From an uncultured Alphaproteobacteria bacterium (GTDB taxonomy: Bacteria > Pseudomonadota > Alphaproteobacteria > Bin95): 54,505 bases of DNA. The stretch lies in contig CALAHN010000060.1 in assembly GCA_937891825.1 (NCBI GenBank), positions 1-54,505 on the forward strand, given 5' to 3'. The translations under genes were made by a program, and so were the position numbers. The notes under the pieces are model-generated. The model was not told the DNA's origin, did not search any database, and worked only from the letters and a program-made list of their open reading frames with translations. This document shows positions 15,596-24,904 of this stretch, piece by piece; position 1 is the first letter of the stretch; each line of letters starts with the position of its first letter.

Positions 15596-16573
15596 ATGCG
15601 AGCGGTCGTCGCGGAGAAAGCATCCGAGCCGGAAGACTTGAAGATCATCGACCTGCCGACGCCGGAGCCCGGTCCGGGGGCGCTTCGGATCGACGTCAAG
15701 GCGACGGCATTGAACTTCGCCGACACGTTGATTATCGGCCACAAATATCAGGTCAAGCCCGATTTCCCGTTCAGCCCCGGCTTCGAGGTCGCGGGCGTGG
15801 TTTCGGCCGTCGGCCCTGGCGTGACCGACTTCAAGGTCGGCGACCGGGCGATCGCGACGATGGACTACGGGGCCTACCGGGAGCAGGTCATCGTCGAGGA
15901 CTATCTGGCCCACCCGTTCCCCGAGGCGATGGATTATGCGACCGCGGCCGCTTTTCCGGTCGCCTATGGCACAAGCTATGTCGGATTGCTGCGGCGCAGT
16001 CATATCGCACCCGGCGAAACGGTGCTCGTCCATGGCGCGGCGGGCGGCGTCGGCCTGACGGCGGTGGAGATCGCCAAGGCCGCCGGCGCCAAGGTGATCG
16101 CGACCGCCAGTTCCGCCGATAAATGCGCCCTGACCCTGGCGCACGGCGCCGATCACGCCATCGATCTCTCGAAGACGCCGGAATTCCGCGATGCGGTGAA
16201 AAGCCTGACTGGCGGCAATGGCGCGGACGTCATCTACGATCCGGTCGGCGGCGATGTCTTCGATCAGTCGCTGCGCTGCATCAACTGGGGCGGGCGCATT
16301 CTGGTGATCGGGTTCGCGGCCGGGCGCATTCCCCAGATTCCGGCCAACCTGCTGCTGGTGAAAAGCTGCTCGGCGATTGGCGTGTTCTGGTCGTCGCACC
16401 GCCGGCGCGAGCCGGAAAGCTTGCGCGCCGACTACCGGCAATTGTTCGCATGGTGGAGCGAAGGCAAGCTCAAGCCCCATGTCGGCGCCTGCTACCCGCT
16501 GGCGGCGGCGGGCGAGGCGATGCGCGCATTGCTCTCCCGCAAGGTCCCCGGCAAAATCGTGCTTGAGACGTAA
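15596..16573 (+). CDS. NADPH:quinone oxidoreductase-like MDR protein
   Basis: 325 residues of the zinc-independent medium-chain dehydrogenase/reductase family. An N-terminal GroES-like domain (ALNFADTLIIGHKYQV) precedes a Rossmann domain with VHGAAGGVGLTAVEIAKAAG. There are no structural-zinc Cys residues, as in QOR/Nqo proteins. The start ATG at 15596 has GGGGGCAAAG upstream. It is a close relative of the MDR at 22275-23252 in the other catabolic operon. It likely reduces an enoyl-CoA, enone or quinone. Confidence 0.88.
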   Translation: MRAVVAEKASEPEDLKIIDLPTPEPGPGALRIDVKATALNFADTLIIGHKYQVKPDFPFSPGFEVAGVVSAVGPGVTDFKVGDRAIATMDYGAYREQVIVEDYLAHPFPEAMDYATAAAFPVAYGTSYVGLLRRSHIAPGETVLVHGAAGGVGLTAVEIAKAAGAKVIATASSADKCALTLAHGADHAIDLSKTPEFRDAVKSLTGGNGADVIYDPVGGDVFDQSLRCINWGGRILVIGFAAGRIPQIPANLLLVKSCSAIGVFWSSHRRREPESLRADYRQLFAWWSEGKLKPHVGACYPLAAAGEAMRALLSRKVPGKIVLET

Positions 16574-16591
16574 TCCAAGGAAGTACCTGAG

Positions 16592-17545
16592 ATGAAAATC
16601 GGCATCATTGGCGCGGGCGCCATGGGCTCTGTCTATGCGGGCCTGATGGCGGATGCGGGCCACGACGTCTGGATGTTCGACAACTGGGCCGAACATATCG
16701 CGGCCATCAAGGCGAACGGATTGAAGGTCGAAGGCGCTTCGGGCGAGCGCGTGGCGCGGCCCAACGCCACGACCGACGCGGCCGAAGCCGGCGAAGTCGA
16801 ACTGGCCATCGTCGCGACCAAGGCGATGCTGACCAAGGCCGCAGTCGAAGCCGCGCGCGCGATGATCGGCCAGAAGACGGCCGTGCTCTCCCTCCAGAAC
16901 GGCCTGGGCAATGTCGAACGCATCTCGGAACTGGTCGATCCGGCCAATGTGCTGTGCGGCATCGCGGGCGGCTTCGGCGCTTCGATGGTGGGGCCAGGCC
17001 ATGTGCATCATAACGGGATGGAGGCGATCAATATCGCCGAAGCCCAGGGCGGCCTGACGCCGCGGATCGAGGCGGTCGCGGAAGCCTGGCGGTCGAGCGG
17101 CTTCACGGTCGGCGTCTATGACGATATCTGGCCGGTGGTCTGGTCGAAGCTGATGGCGAATATCGCGGTCTCCGCGACCTGCACGCTGACGGGCATGCGC
17201 GTCGGGCAGATCGTCGCCAACGAGTGGGCCTGGGGCCTGTCGCTCGATTGCGTGCGGGAAGCCGCGGCCTGCGCCAAGGCGAAAGGCATCAAGCTGCTCT
17301 ATGACGACCCGATCGCCTGGGTCCACGACTTCACGACCAAGATCCCGAACGCGCGGCCGTCGATGTATCTGGATACGCAAGCTGGCCGCATTTCGGAGAT
17401 CAGCTCGATCCACGGCGGCGTCGTCGCCGAGGGCGAGCGGCTCGGCGTCCCGACGCCGACCTGCGCCTTCATGGTGCGCGCCGTGACGGCCTTGCAGGAA
17501 AAGAACCGGGTCCACGGCGCAGGCAGCGCCTATAGCGCGCTCTGA
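16592..17545 (+). CDS. Ketopantoate reductase family (PanE/ApbA) protein
   Basis: 317 residues with an N-terminal NADP loop IGAGAMGSVYAGLMADAGHDV. The family's catalytic region SKLMANIAVSATCTLTGMRV is followed by the C-terminal helical domain. AAGGAAG precedes the ATG. PanE reduces 2-dehydropantoate for pantothenate synthesis, but paralogues in catabolic clusters reduce other 2-oxo acids. The neighbours here (MDR, crotonase) make a non-pantothenate role quite possible, so I do not assign panE. Confidence 0.87.
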   Translation: MKIGIIGAGAMGSVYAGLMADAGHDVWMFDNWAEHIAAIKANGLKVEGASGERVARPNATTDAAEAGEVELAIVATKAMLTKAAVEAARAMIGQKTAVLSLQNGLGNVERISELVDPANVLCGIAGGFGASMVGPGHVHHNGMEAINIAEAQGGLTPRIEAVAEAWRSSGFTVGVYDDIWPVVWSKLMANIAVSATCTLTGMRVGQIVANEWAWGLSLDCVREAAACAKAKGIKLLYDDPIAWVHDFTTKIPNARPSMYLDTQAGRISEISSIHGGVVAEGERLGVPTPTCAFMVRAVTALQEKNRVHGAGSAYSAL

Positions 17546-17546
17546 G

Positions 17547-18221
17547 ATGGCGGGACCGGTTTCCTATAGCCAGGACGGCGATGTCGCGATCCTGACCATG
17601 GACGACGGCAAGGCGAACGCTCTGGCGCCGGCGATGTCGGAAGGCTTGAACGCCGGCCTGGACCGTGCGGCGCGTGAGGCCAGCGCCGTCGTCATCACCG
17701 GGCGGCCCGGTATTCTCTGCGGCGGTTATGACCTGAAGATCATCCGCGGCGACGACGCGGCCGAGCGGACGCGCATGCGCGGCCTCGGGACGGCATTGAA
17801 GCTGCGGCTCTATTTGTCGCCCCAGCCGCTGGTGTTCGCGTGTCCGGGCCACGCGGTCGCCGCCGGGGCGCTGCTGTTGCTGACGGGCGATTTTCGCGTC
17901 GGCGCCCTGGGCGACTTCAAATACGGACTGAACGAGACAGGCATCGGTCTGCCGTTGCCGGTCTCGGGCCTGGAGCTTGCCCGCGACCGGCTTGCCCCGG
18001 CGTTTCTGACGGCGGCGACCATGATGGCGGAATTGTACGATCCGGCGGGCGCTGTCGAGGCCGGTTATCTGGATGCGGCGGTCGCTCCGGCGGACGTGTT
18101 GCCGGCGGCGCTGGCGAAGGCGGCGCAACTGGCGGCGATCGACCCTGCCGCCTACGCTGAAACGAAGCGCCGCCTGCGTCAGCCGACGGTCGATCGGGTA
18201 AAGGCGGCGGGCGGCCATTGA
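17547..18221 (+). CDS. Crotonase/enoyl-CoA hydratase-like protein
   Basis: 224 residues, short for the family, starting one base after the preceding stop. The fold is recognised from DDGKANALAPAMSEGL, the oxyanion-hole segments RPGILCGGYDLKII and ACPGHAVAAGALLLL, and NETGIGLPLP. The usual second catalytic Glu region is degenerate, so the reaction is uncertain. It belongs to the same run as the ketopantoate-reductase-like gene. Confidence 0.85.
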   Translation: MAGPVSYSQDGDVAILTMDDGKANALAPAMSEGLNAGLDRAAREASAVVITGRPGILCGGYDLKIIRGDDAAERTRMRGLGTALKLRLYLSPQPLVFACPGHAVAAGALLLLTGDFRVGALGDFKYGLNETGIGLPLPVSGLELARDRLAPAFLTAATMMAELYDPAGAVEAGYLDAAVAPADVLPAALAKAAQLAAIDPAAYAETKRRLRQPTVDRVKAAGGH

Positions 18222-18250
18222 TGGGGCAGAGCGCCTGGGGGGACAGAGAC

Positions 18251-18724
18251 ATGACGACGACCTATGCGGGCGGCTGCGCCTGTGACGCTGTGCGCTATGA
18301 GGCGACGGCGAAGCCGCTGTTCGTGCACTGCTGCCATTGCCGTCGCTGCCAGCGCCAGAACGGCTCCGCCTTCGCGCTGAATGCGATGATCGAGGCGAGC
18401 TGCGTTCGCAAGCTCCAGGGCGAACTGGAAGTCATCGATACGCCGAGCGAAAGCGGCCGCGGCCAGAAAGTGCATCGCTGCGTCGTCTGCAAGACAGCCG
18501 TGTGGAGCGTGTATGGCGGCGCCGGGCCGAAGATCTTCTTTCTGCGGGTCGGCTCGCTCGACGACCCGACGGCGATGCCGCCCGACGTCCATATCTTCAC
18601 CGACAGCAAGCAGCCCTGGGTCGCATTGCCGACTGGCGTTCCCGCCGTCCCGGCCTTCTATGACCGCAAAGCGCTTTGGCCGGCCGAGAGCCTGGATCGG
18701 CTGAAGCAAGCGCTAACTACATAA
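18251..18724 (+). CDS. GFA/CENP-V-domain zinc protein
   Basis: 157 residues with the GFA zinc signature: GGCACDAVRYE (C-x-C), HCCHCRRCQ (C-x-x-C) and CVVCKTAVW (C-x-x-C). I start at the ATG at 18251, with GGGGGACAGAGAC upstream, since the TTG at 18218 adds a non-conserved lead. GFA enzymes promote S-hydroxymethylglutathione formation from formaldehyde and glutathione, but most family members are uncharacterised. It is the last gene of the 15.1-18.7 kb run and converges on the GMC gene. Confidence 0.87.
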   Translation: MTTTYAGGCACDAVRYEATAKPLFVHCCHCRRCQRQNGSAFALNAMIEASCVRKLQGELEVIDTPSESGRGQKVHRCVVCKTAVWSVYGGAGPKIFFLRVGSLDDPTAMPPDVHIFTDSKQPWVALPTGVPAVPAFYDRKALWPAESLDRLKQALTT

Positions 18725-18775
18725 TAACGGTCGATTATCCCAGACTTAAGCGATTCCGCCAAAGGCGAGATCGAT

Positions 18776-20383
18776 CTACGCTGCCAACATCAGGTCGGCC
18801 GCCTTTTCGGCGATCATGATCGTCGGCGCGTTGGTGTTGCCGCAGACCACCGCCGGCATGACGCTCGCGTCCACGACCCGGAGGCCCTCAAGGCCGCGCA
18901 CCCGGAGGGCGGCGTCGACGACCGCCTTGGCGTCGCCGTCCGGGCCCATCCGGCAGGAGGACGCCGGATGCCAGTTCGAAGAGCCGGCCTCGCGGGCGTA
19001 GGCCGCGAATTCGTCGTCCGACTGCACGTCCTTGCCCGGCGCCATCTCGAAATCGTAGTAGGCCCGCATCGCTTCCGTCTCCATCACGCGGCGGCAGTAG
19101 CGCATGGCGAGGATCGCGGTCCTGAGGTCGTTGTCCGTGCCGAGCACGTTGGTGTGGATCAGCGGGTCCGCGAATGGATCGGCCGAACGCGCATGCACCG
19201 AGCCGCGGCTCTCCGCCCGCAGCAGGGTCGGGCCGAGGGTGACGCCTGGCTCCTTGTGCAGGGCACGGTCGCGCATGCTGTTATAGGTGCCGGGGAACAA
19301 CTGGATCTGCACGTCCGGCGTCTCGAGTTCCGGGCGCGTGCGGAAGAAGGCGTTGATCGGATTGGTCGGGCTGGTCAACACGCCGCGGCGCGCGAAGATA
19401 TACTTCAGGCCTTCGCCGAGCGCCGTCAGGCCGCGGGTGCGCTCGTTGTAAGTGCCGGGCTTGCCCTTGAGGCGCCATTTCATGCGGAAGACCTGATGGT
19501 CCTGCAGCCCTTCGCCGACGCCTGGAAGATGATGCGTCGGCTCGATGCCGATCGCCTTGAGCCGCCCCGCGTCGCCGACGCCGGAGAGCTCCAGCAATTG
19601 CGGCGAGCCATAGGCGCCGCCAGAGAAGATGACTTCGCGGGCGGCGCGCGCCTGTATCGCCTGGCCGTTTTGAATATAGGCGTAGCCGACGACGCGCCGG
19701 CCCTCGAACAGCGCCCGTTGGCCGCGGGCGCCGGTCTCGACGCGCAGGTTGGGCCGTCCGCGGGCCGGCTTCAGATAGGCCTGGGCGGCGCTGTTGCGGC
19801 GTCCGTTGGCCGTCGTGGTCTGGGTCAGGCCGATGCCTTCCTGTTGCGCTCCGTTGAAGTCGGCGTTCAGGGGCATGCCGGCCTCCTGTCCCGCCTTTAG
19901 GAAGGCGTTGAGGATCGGCGGTTTGTCGCGGAGGTCGCTCACCTGCAGCGGACCGCCGACGCCATGGAACTCGTTCGGGCCGCGGGCGTTGTTCTCGGCC
20001 TTCCGAAAGTAGGGCAGCACCTCCTCGTAGGACCAGCCGCGGCAGCCCATCTGCGCCCAGAGGTCGTAGTCCTGCCGCTGGCCGCGCATGTAGACCATGC
20101 CGTTGATTGAGCTCGAGCCGCCCAGGACCTTGCCCCGCGCCAGATAGTCGATGCGGCCGTTCGCATGGGCCTCCGCGACGCTGTCGAAGCACCAGTTGAC
20201 GGCGCGATTGGTGAGGTTCTTGCCATAGCCAAGCGGAATGTGGATCCAGAGATTCCGATCCTCCGGCCCGGCTTCCAGCAGGAGCACCTTGTTCTTCGGG
20301 TCGGCCGAGAGCCGGTTTGCAAGGACGCACCCAGCCGAGCCGGCGCCGACGATTATGAAGTCGTATTCCGGGCGCGTATTCAT
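18776..20383 (-). CDS. GMC-family FAD oxidoreductase (choline/alcohol dehydrogenase type)
   Basis: 535 residues. FAD-binding IIVGAGSAGCVLANRLSAD is at the N-terminus, with the GMC signatures GKVLGGSSSINGMVYMRGQ and SGGAYGSPQLLELSG. The active-site His appears in SSNWHPASSCRMG, with a C-terminal VVCGNTNAPTIMIAEKAAD. It oxidises a primary alcohol to the aldehyde. It is the last of five same-strand genes (ligase, MDR, cupin, TauD, GMC), so its substrate is probably an intermediate of that pathway rather than choline. Confidence 0.93.
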   Translation of the reverse strand: MNTRPEYDFIIVGAGSAGCVLANRLSADPKNKVLLLEAGPEDRNLWIHIPLGYGKNLTNRAVNWCFDSVAEAHANGRIDYLARGKVLGGSSSINGMVYMRGQRQDYDLWAQMGCRGWSYEEVLPYFRKAENNARGPNEFHGVGGPLQVSDLRDKPPILNAFLKAGQEAGMPLNADFNGAQQEGIGLTQTTTANGRRNSAAQAYLKPARGRPNLRVETGARGQRALFEGRRVVGYAYIQNGQAIQARAAREVIFSGGAYGSPQLLELSGVGDAGRLKAIGIEPTHHLPGVGEGLQDHQVFRMKWRLKGKPGTYNERTRGLTALGEGLKYIFARRGVLTSPTNPINAFFRTRPELETPDVQIQLFPGTYNSMRDRALHKEPGVTLGPTLLRAESRGSVHARSADPFADPLIHTNVLGTDNDLRTAILAMRYCRRVMETEAMRAYYDFEMAPGKDVQSDDEFAAYAREAGSSNWHPASSCRMGPDGDAKAVVDAALRVRGLEGLRVVDASVMPAVVCGNTNAPTIMIAEKAADLMLAA

Positions 20384-20416
20384 CGTGGAAGGTCTTTCTG
20401 GCCGAATGGGCTGCTG

Positions 20417-21283
20417 TCAGGCGGCGATGACGGGACCGTCGCCGACGATGGTGGTGCGATGCATGACGCGGCGCTCCAGCGGATCGTGGGGCGTTACGAC
20501 ATGCATGGTGCACCGGTTGTCCCAGAGCAGCATGTCATCCGTCTCCCAGACATGCTTGTAGACAAACCGGTCCTGCCCGGCGAATTCCGTCAGTTCCGCG
20601 ATCAGCGCCATCGCATCCCGATCGTCCATGCCCTCGATCCCATCGTTATAGATCGGGCTGATATAAAGGGACTTTCGCCCGGTTCCCGGATGAACCCGGA
20701 CCATGGGCTGCCAGACCGGCGGCATGGCGGCGCGCTCGGCGTCGGTCGGCTTCCGGGCATTCGCGATCCGGCTCAGCATCTCGAAGTCATGGCGGGCCTT
20801 CCGGCCCTCGACCCTGGCGCGGAGCGCTGGCGGCAAGGCCTCATAGGCGGCATACATGTTGGTGAAGCAGGTGACGCCGCCGGTGCGGCTAACCTCGATG
20901 CCATGCAGCAGCGAGCCCATCGCCGGGTTCGGCCGATAGCTCGAGTCCGTATGCCATCTCCGGGCGGACCCGAGTTGCTGCATCGTCGGATGCTCTGGCG
21001 GCATCAGATTGCCGTCGTCATCGACATTGGAAACACGAAAGATTTCAGGGACTTTTCTCGATTTTATGATGTTCTGATGGAATATTTCCGGCTCGCCGAA
21101 CGCATGGGTCGCCTGCACATGCTCTTCATCGGTCAGCGGTTGGTTCGGGAAGACCAGCACCAGATTGTCCAGCCAGATGCGCTGAAGCTCGGCCCTGGCC
21201 TCGGCCCCGACCGGTTTGCGGAAATCGATGCCGGTGACCCGCGCGCCGATCAGGGGATGCAGTTTCTCAACGGACAAAGCCAT
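20417..21283 (-). CDS. TauD/TfdA-family Fe(II)/2-oxoglutarate dioxygenase
   Basis: 288 residues starting at the ATG at 21283, with GGGAGG upstream. The metal site is HTDSS (RRWHTDSSYRPNP) with a distal His in WDNRCTMHVVTP, and a C-terminal Arg region HRTTIVG. It belongs to the TfdA/alkylsulfatase-like side of the family, hydroxylating a carbon next to a heteroatom. It follows the cupin gene by 13 nt in the five-gene operon. Confidence 0.9.
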   Translation of the reverse strand: MALSVEKLHPLIGARVTGIDFRKPVGAEARAELQRIWLDNLVLVFPNQPLTDEEHVQATHAFGEPEIFHQNIIKSRKVPEIFRVSNVDDDGNLMPPEHPTMQQLGSARRWHTDSSYRPNPAMGSLLHGIEVSRTGGVTCFTNMYAAYEALPPALRARVEGRKARHDFEMLSRIANARKPTDAERAAMPPVWQPMVRVHPGTGRKSLYISPIYNDGIEGMDDRDAMALIAELTEFAGQDRFVYKHVWETDDMLLWDNRCTMHVVTPHDPLERRVMHRTTIVGDGPVIAA

Positions 21284-21296
21284 CGCTCGGCCTCCC

Positions 21297-22247
21297 TTAA
21301 GCGTCGACGAAGGCAAAGCCCATGGCGCGGGCGTGATAGAACAGGCCGCCATCCTGCACGATGAGGAAGAACGCCCGTTCGTCGCCTTCGTTGTGGTGCG
21401 AATGCACGGCGACCGGCGGCGTGATCGTCGTCGCGTAGGGCGACCACATCTTCTTCCGGCCATCGACCTTGGAATAGCAATTAGTCCCGGACACCACGAG
21501 GGAGACCGCGACCGAATTATGGCGGTGCGGCCGCTGCACGACGCCGGGATCGAGGGTGTTCATGGCGACCGTCAGGGTCGGCAGGGCGTTGCGGCTCTCG
21601 ACCTGCATGTCGGACGACATGATGACGGCGGCGCCAGGGATCTCCTGGCCCCGACCGATATCGTAAATCAGGTCGACCTGACGCTGAATTTCAGCCGCCG
21701 GATAGTGCACGACCGGCGTCGGCGCGGTTCCAGGCGCTGGCGCCTGGGCGCGCTCGAAGGCGAACTGCGGCTCGTTGGTGACGATCCAGAGCACGGCGTC
21801 CTCGGCGCCCGCGGTATGGGTCTCAGGCACGCCGCCCGGGGTGATGAAGACGTCGCCCTTCGACCAGGCGATGGTCTCGTCGCCGGAGACGGTGGAGCCG
21901 ACGCCGTCGATCACGAAGTGGACGATGCCGCTGGCGGCCACGTCCATCGCCAGGCTCTCGCCGGCGCGGATGCGGCCGTAGGATGCCAGCACGAAGGGCG
22001 AGGTCGCCGGGAACGGACATTCCAGTACGTCGGAGATATCGCACGGAATCAGCCCCGTCGGCGTCGCGGGATCGAGCGCTCTGGCCGGTTCGGCCGTGAA
22101 GGCGACGTCGGGCACCGCCGGCAGGATGACGTTGAAGGCATTGCCGGGGTTGAAGAACCGGGCGCGGCCCTGGGCCGCCGTCTCGGGCGCTGCCGCGGTC
22201 TGCGGCGGCAGATCGGCGATGGAGCGGGGGCGGACGCTATCGGGCAT
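21297..22247 (-). CDS. Bicupin protein (gentisate 1,2-dioxygenase-like)
   Basis: 316 residues with two cupin domains. The first (about 90-150) has the G-D-V-F-I-T-P-G-G-x-P-x-T-H pattern. The second (about 235-310) has QRPHRHNSVAVSLVVSG and VHSHHNEGDERAFF. The paired His motifs match metal sites in gentisate or salicylate dioxygenases, although ring-cleavage activity cannot be shown. It sits in the operon 27 nt after the MDR gene and 13 nt before the TauD gene. Confidence 0.82.
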   Translation of the reverse strand: MPDSVRPRSIADLPPQTAAAPETAAQGRARFFNPGNAFNVILPAVPDVAFTAEPARALDPATPTGLIPCDISDVLECPFPATSPFVLASYGRIRAGESLAMDVAASGIVHFVIDGVGSTVSGDETIAWSKGDVFITPGGVPETHTAGAEDAVLWIVTNEPQFAFERAQAPAPGTAPTPVVHYPAAEIQRQVDLIYDIGRGQEIPGAAVIMSSDMQVESRNALPTLTVAMNTLDPGVVQRPHRHNSVAVSLVVSGTNCYSKVDGRKKMWSPYATTITPPVAVHSHHNEGDERAFFLIVQDGGLFYHARAMGFAFVDA

Positions 22248-22274
22248 GGAAACCTCCTGGGGTTGGGGCGGCGG

Positions 22275-23252
22275 TTAGAGGGTCAGGACCATCTTGCCGA
22301 TGACCTGCCGGTTCTGAATGGCGCGGAGCGCCGGGATGGCCTCCGCCAGCGGCGACGCTTTCCAGACGCGCGGGCCGAGCGCGCCCTTGGCGATCTCCGG
22401 TAGGATAGCGGTCAGCCGGGCGCGCGTATCGTCCGGGTAGCGCCAGCTATGTTCGCCGAAGACGACGCCGACTGTCGAGAAGTTCTTGACGAGGATCATG
22501 TTGGTCGCGACCTTCGGGATCGCGCCCGAGGCGAAGCCGATGACGAGGATGCGCCCCTCCCACCCGATGCAGCGCACGCTTTGCTCGAAGGCGTCGCCGC
22601 CGACGGGGTCGAACACCACGTCCACGCCCTTGTCGTCGGTCAGCGCCTTTACCCGGTCGCGCAAGCTTTCGGTCGCGTAGTTCACGCCGGCGTCGGCGCC
22701 GTGCGCCTTGGCGACCGCCAGCTTCTCGTCCGAACTGGCGGCTGCGATGACGCGGGCGCCGAGCAGCTTGCCGATTTCGATGGCGGCGATGCCGACGCCG
22801 CCGGTCGCGCCCAGCACCAGCAGCGTCTCGCCGGCTTTCAGGGCGCCCCGGTAGGCCAGCGCGAAATGGGCGGTGCCATAGGCGACGGGGAAGGCGGCGG
22901 CCGTCACGAAGTCCAGGCTGTCTGGGATCGGCGTGACGATGCCGGCCGGCAGGACGCATTCCTCGGCATAGCCGCCGCCCCGGCGGGCGAAGCCGATGAC
23001 CCGGTCGCCGGGCGCGATATGGCTGACGCCGGGCGCGGTCTCCAGGACGACGCCGGCGACTTCGAGGCCCGGCGTGAACGGCAAGGGCGGCTTCACCTGA
23101 TACTTGCCTTCGGCCATCAGGATATCGGGGAAATTCACGCCTGCCGCCTTGACGCCGACCCGCACCTGACCGGTGCCCATCGGCGGGCTTGGAATGTCCG
23201 CGACCTCCAGACTATCGATGCTGCCGAGCTCCCGGCAAATCAGCGCTCTCAA
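22275..23252 (-). CDS. NADPH:quinone oxidoreductase-like MDR protein
   Basis: 325 residues of the MDR superfamily with nucleotide loop LGATGGVGIAAIEIGKLLG. I begin at the TTG at 23252, whose TTGA overlaps the stop of the upstream ligase and which has AAGGAG seven bases before it. Earlier readings extend into the ligase. It aligns well with the MDR at 15596. Its coupling to an acyl-CoA ligase favours an enoyl-CoA/enone reductase role. Confidence 0.88.
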   Translation of the reverse strand: MRALICRELGSIDSLEVADIPSPPMGTGQVRVGVKAAGVNFPDILMAEGKYQVKPPLPFTPGLEVAGVVLETAPGVSHIAPGDRVIGFARRGGGYAEECVLPAGIVTPIPDSLDFVTAAAFPVAYGTAHFALAYRGALKAGETLLVLGATGGVGIAAIEIGKLLGARVIAAASSDEKLAVAKAHGADAGVNYATESLRDRVKALTDDKGVDVVFDPVGGDAFEQSVRCIGWEGRILVIGFASGAIPKVATNMILVKNFSTVGVVFGEHSWRYPDDTRARLTAILPEIAKGALGPRVWKASPLAEAIPALRAIQNRQVIGKMVLTL

Positions 23253-24817
23253 GGCCGATCTCCTTCGGCGGCGGTTCGGGCGAGCGCCGCCAGCTCCCGG
23301 CGCATCAGTTTGCCGGTTGGGGTCAGCGGCAGGTCGTCCCGGAACACGATCTTGTCGGGGAGCTTGTAGCTGGAGAGCAGCGCCCGGCAATGCTGGCGCA
23401 GGGCGGCGGCGTCCGTCGCGGCGCCGGGCCGGGGGATCACAAAGGCGACGATGATCTCGCCCTTGTCGGCGTCCGGCGCGCCCGCGACGCCGGCGAGGCC
23501 GACCGCATCCGATTGCTGCAAGGCTTCCTCGACCTCCGCCGGGGAGACGTTGATGCCGGAGCGCTTGATCATCTCCGAACTCCGTCCGGCATAGACAAGC
23601 GCGCCGTCGGGCCTAAGCGCGCCCAGGTCGCCGGTTCGGAAGAAGCCGTCTTCGGTGAAGCTTTGGGCGTTGGCGGCGGCGCTGGCGCCCGCATAGCCCG
23701 GCGTCAGATAGCCCCGCACCTGGATTTCGCCGACTGTATCCGGCGGCAGGCCGGCCCCGCTTGCCGGGTCGACGATCCGGAGATTGACGCCCGGCAGGGG
23801 CGGGCCCTGGCATGCGGCGCGGCGCTCAAGCGGCCAGTCGTGGGGCGTCACGCAGCAATTGCCGTAGCTTTCGGTCTGGCCGTAGATGTTGCAGATCGCC
23901 TTGGCGCCCAACTCCCGCGCCGCCCGCATCACGTCCTGCGGCGCGCCGATGGTGACGCCGGTCCGGAGCGTGCGGGTCCGTTCCGGCTTGAAGGCAGGGT
24001 GGGCGAGCAGGGCGTTGGTCATCGCCGGCAGCGTATAGAGCGCCGTGACGCCGTGGGCCTCGATCAGGTCAAGCGCGCCGCCGGGTTCGAAGCGGCTTTG
24101 CAGGATCATCGTCGCGCCATGGCTGACGACCGCCATCAGGGCGTTCACGGCGCCGTAGGACCAGAACAGCGGGATGGATACCAGCACCCGGTCCTGCGGC
24201 GCGAGGCCCTGCCGCTCGCCGATGTTGAAGCCGTTCTCGATCGCGGCGAACTGGGCGAGCGGCACGCATTTCGGCCGGCTGCTTGAGCCGGATGTGTACA
24301 AGAGCACCAGGATATCGGTCGCGCTCGGGCCAGCGCCAGGGGCGGCGCGGGCGAGCGGATCGGCATGCCGGAAGCCCGCATAATCCTCGCCGTCGATCCA
24401 GACGACCCGGCGGAGCGCCGTGGCCCGACCTGCGGCCTGCAACGCGGCGATCCCTGCGACATAGTCATTTTCGCCGTAAGATTTTATGGAAAACAGCGTG
24501 TTGACCTCAGAATCATCCAGCAGAAATTCAAGTTCAGCCAGGGTCGACCACGTGCTGAATGGGGCCAGCGTCGCGCCTATGGCGGCGGCCGCGAAATAGA
24601 CCTCCAGCCATTCGAACCGATTGTTCGACAACAGTCCGATGATGTCGCCGCGCGTCAGGCCGTCCGCCCTCATGGCGCCCGCGACCGCCGCGACGCGCGC
24701 CGCCATTGCGCCATAGGTCACTGTCTCTCCAGCGTGGAAAGCGAGGGGATGGTCCGGTTGTTTCGCGGCGAACTCACAGAGCAGATCGTAGGCCGTTCGG
24801 CTGTAGGGCGCTTGCAT
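23249..24817 (-). CDS. Acyl-CoA synthetase (AMP-binding, class I adenylate-forming)
   Basis: 522 residues from the ATG at 24817. The ATP phosphate loop is LLYTSGSSSRPKCVPL, with the second motif YGQTESYGN. The adenylate hinge FRTGDLGALRPDG is followed by GRSSEMIKRSGINVSPAEVEEAL and the C-terminal catalytic Lys region PLTPTGKLMRREL. It activates a carboxylic acid to the acyl-CoA and is the first gene of the five-gene leftward operon. The substrate pocket cannot be read confidently, so it is not named. Confidence 0.92.
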   Translation of the reverse strand: MQAPYSRTAYDLLCEFAAKQPDHPLAFHAGETVTYGAMAARVAAVAGAMRADGLTRGDIIGLLSNNRFEWLEVYFAAAAIGATLAPFSTWSTLAELEFLLDDSEVNTLFSIKSYGENDYVAGIAALQAAGRATALRRVVWIDGEDYAGFRHADPLARAAPGAGPSATDILVLLYTSGSSSRPKCVPLAQFAAIENGFNIGERQGLAPQDRVLVSIPLFWSYGAVNALMAVVSHGATMILQSRFEPGGALDLIEAHGVTALYTLPAMTNALLAHPAFKPERTRTLRTGVTIGAPQDVMRAARELGAKAICNIYGQTESYGNCCVTPHDWPLERRAACQGPPLPGVNLRIVDPASGAGLPPDTVGEIQVRGYLTPGYAGASAAANAQSFTEDGFFRTGDLGALRPDGALVYAGRSSEMIKRSGINVSPAEVEEALQQSDAVGLAGVAGAPDADKGEIIVAFVIPRPGAATDAAALRQHCRALLSSYKLPDKIVFRDDLPLTPTGKLMRRELAALARTAAEGDRP

Positions 24818-24904
24818 TGCGGTTCCGTGATTGGGCAGAGTTTCAGGCTGGTACGATAGGCATCCCTCCCGGCGTCTGTCCAATCCTCGAAAGCGAGCCG
24901 CTTC

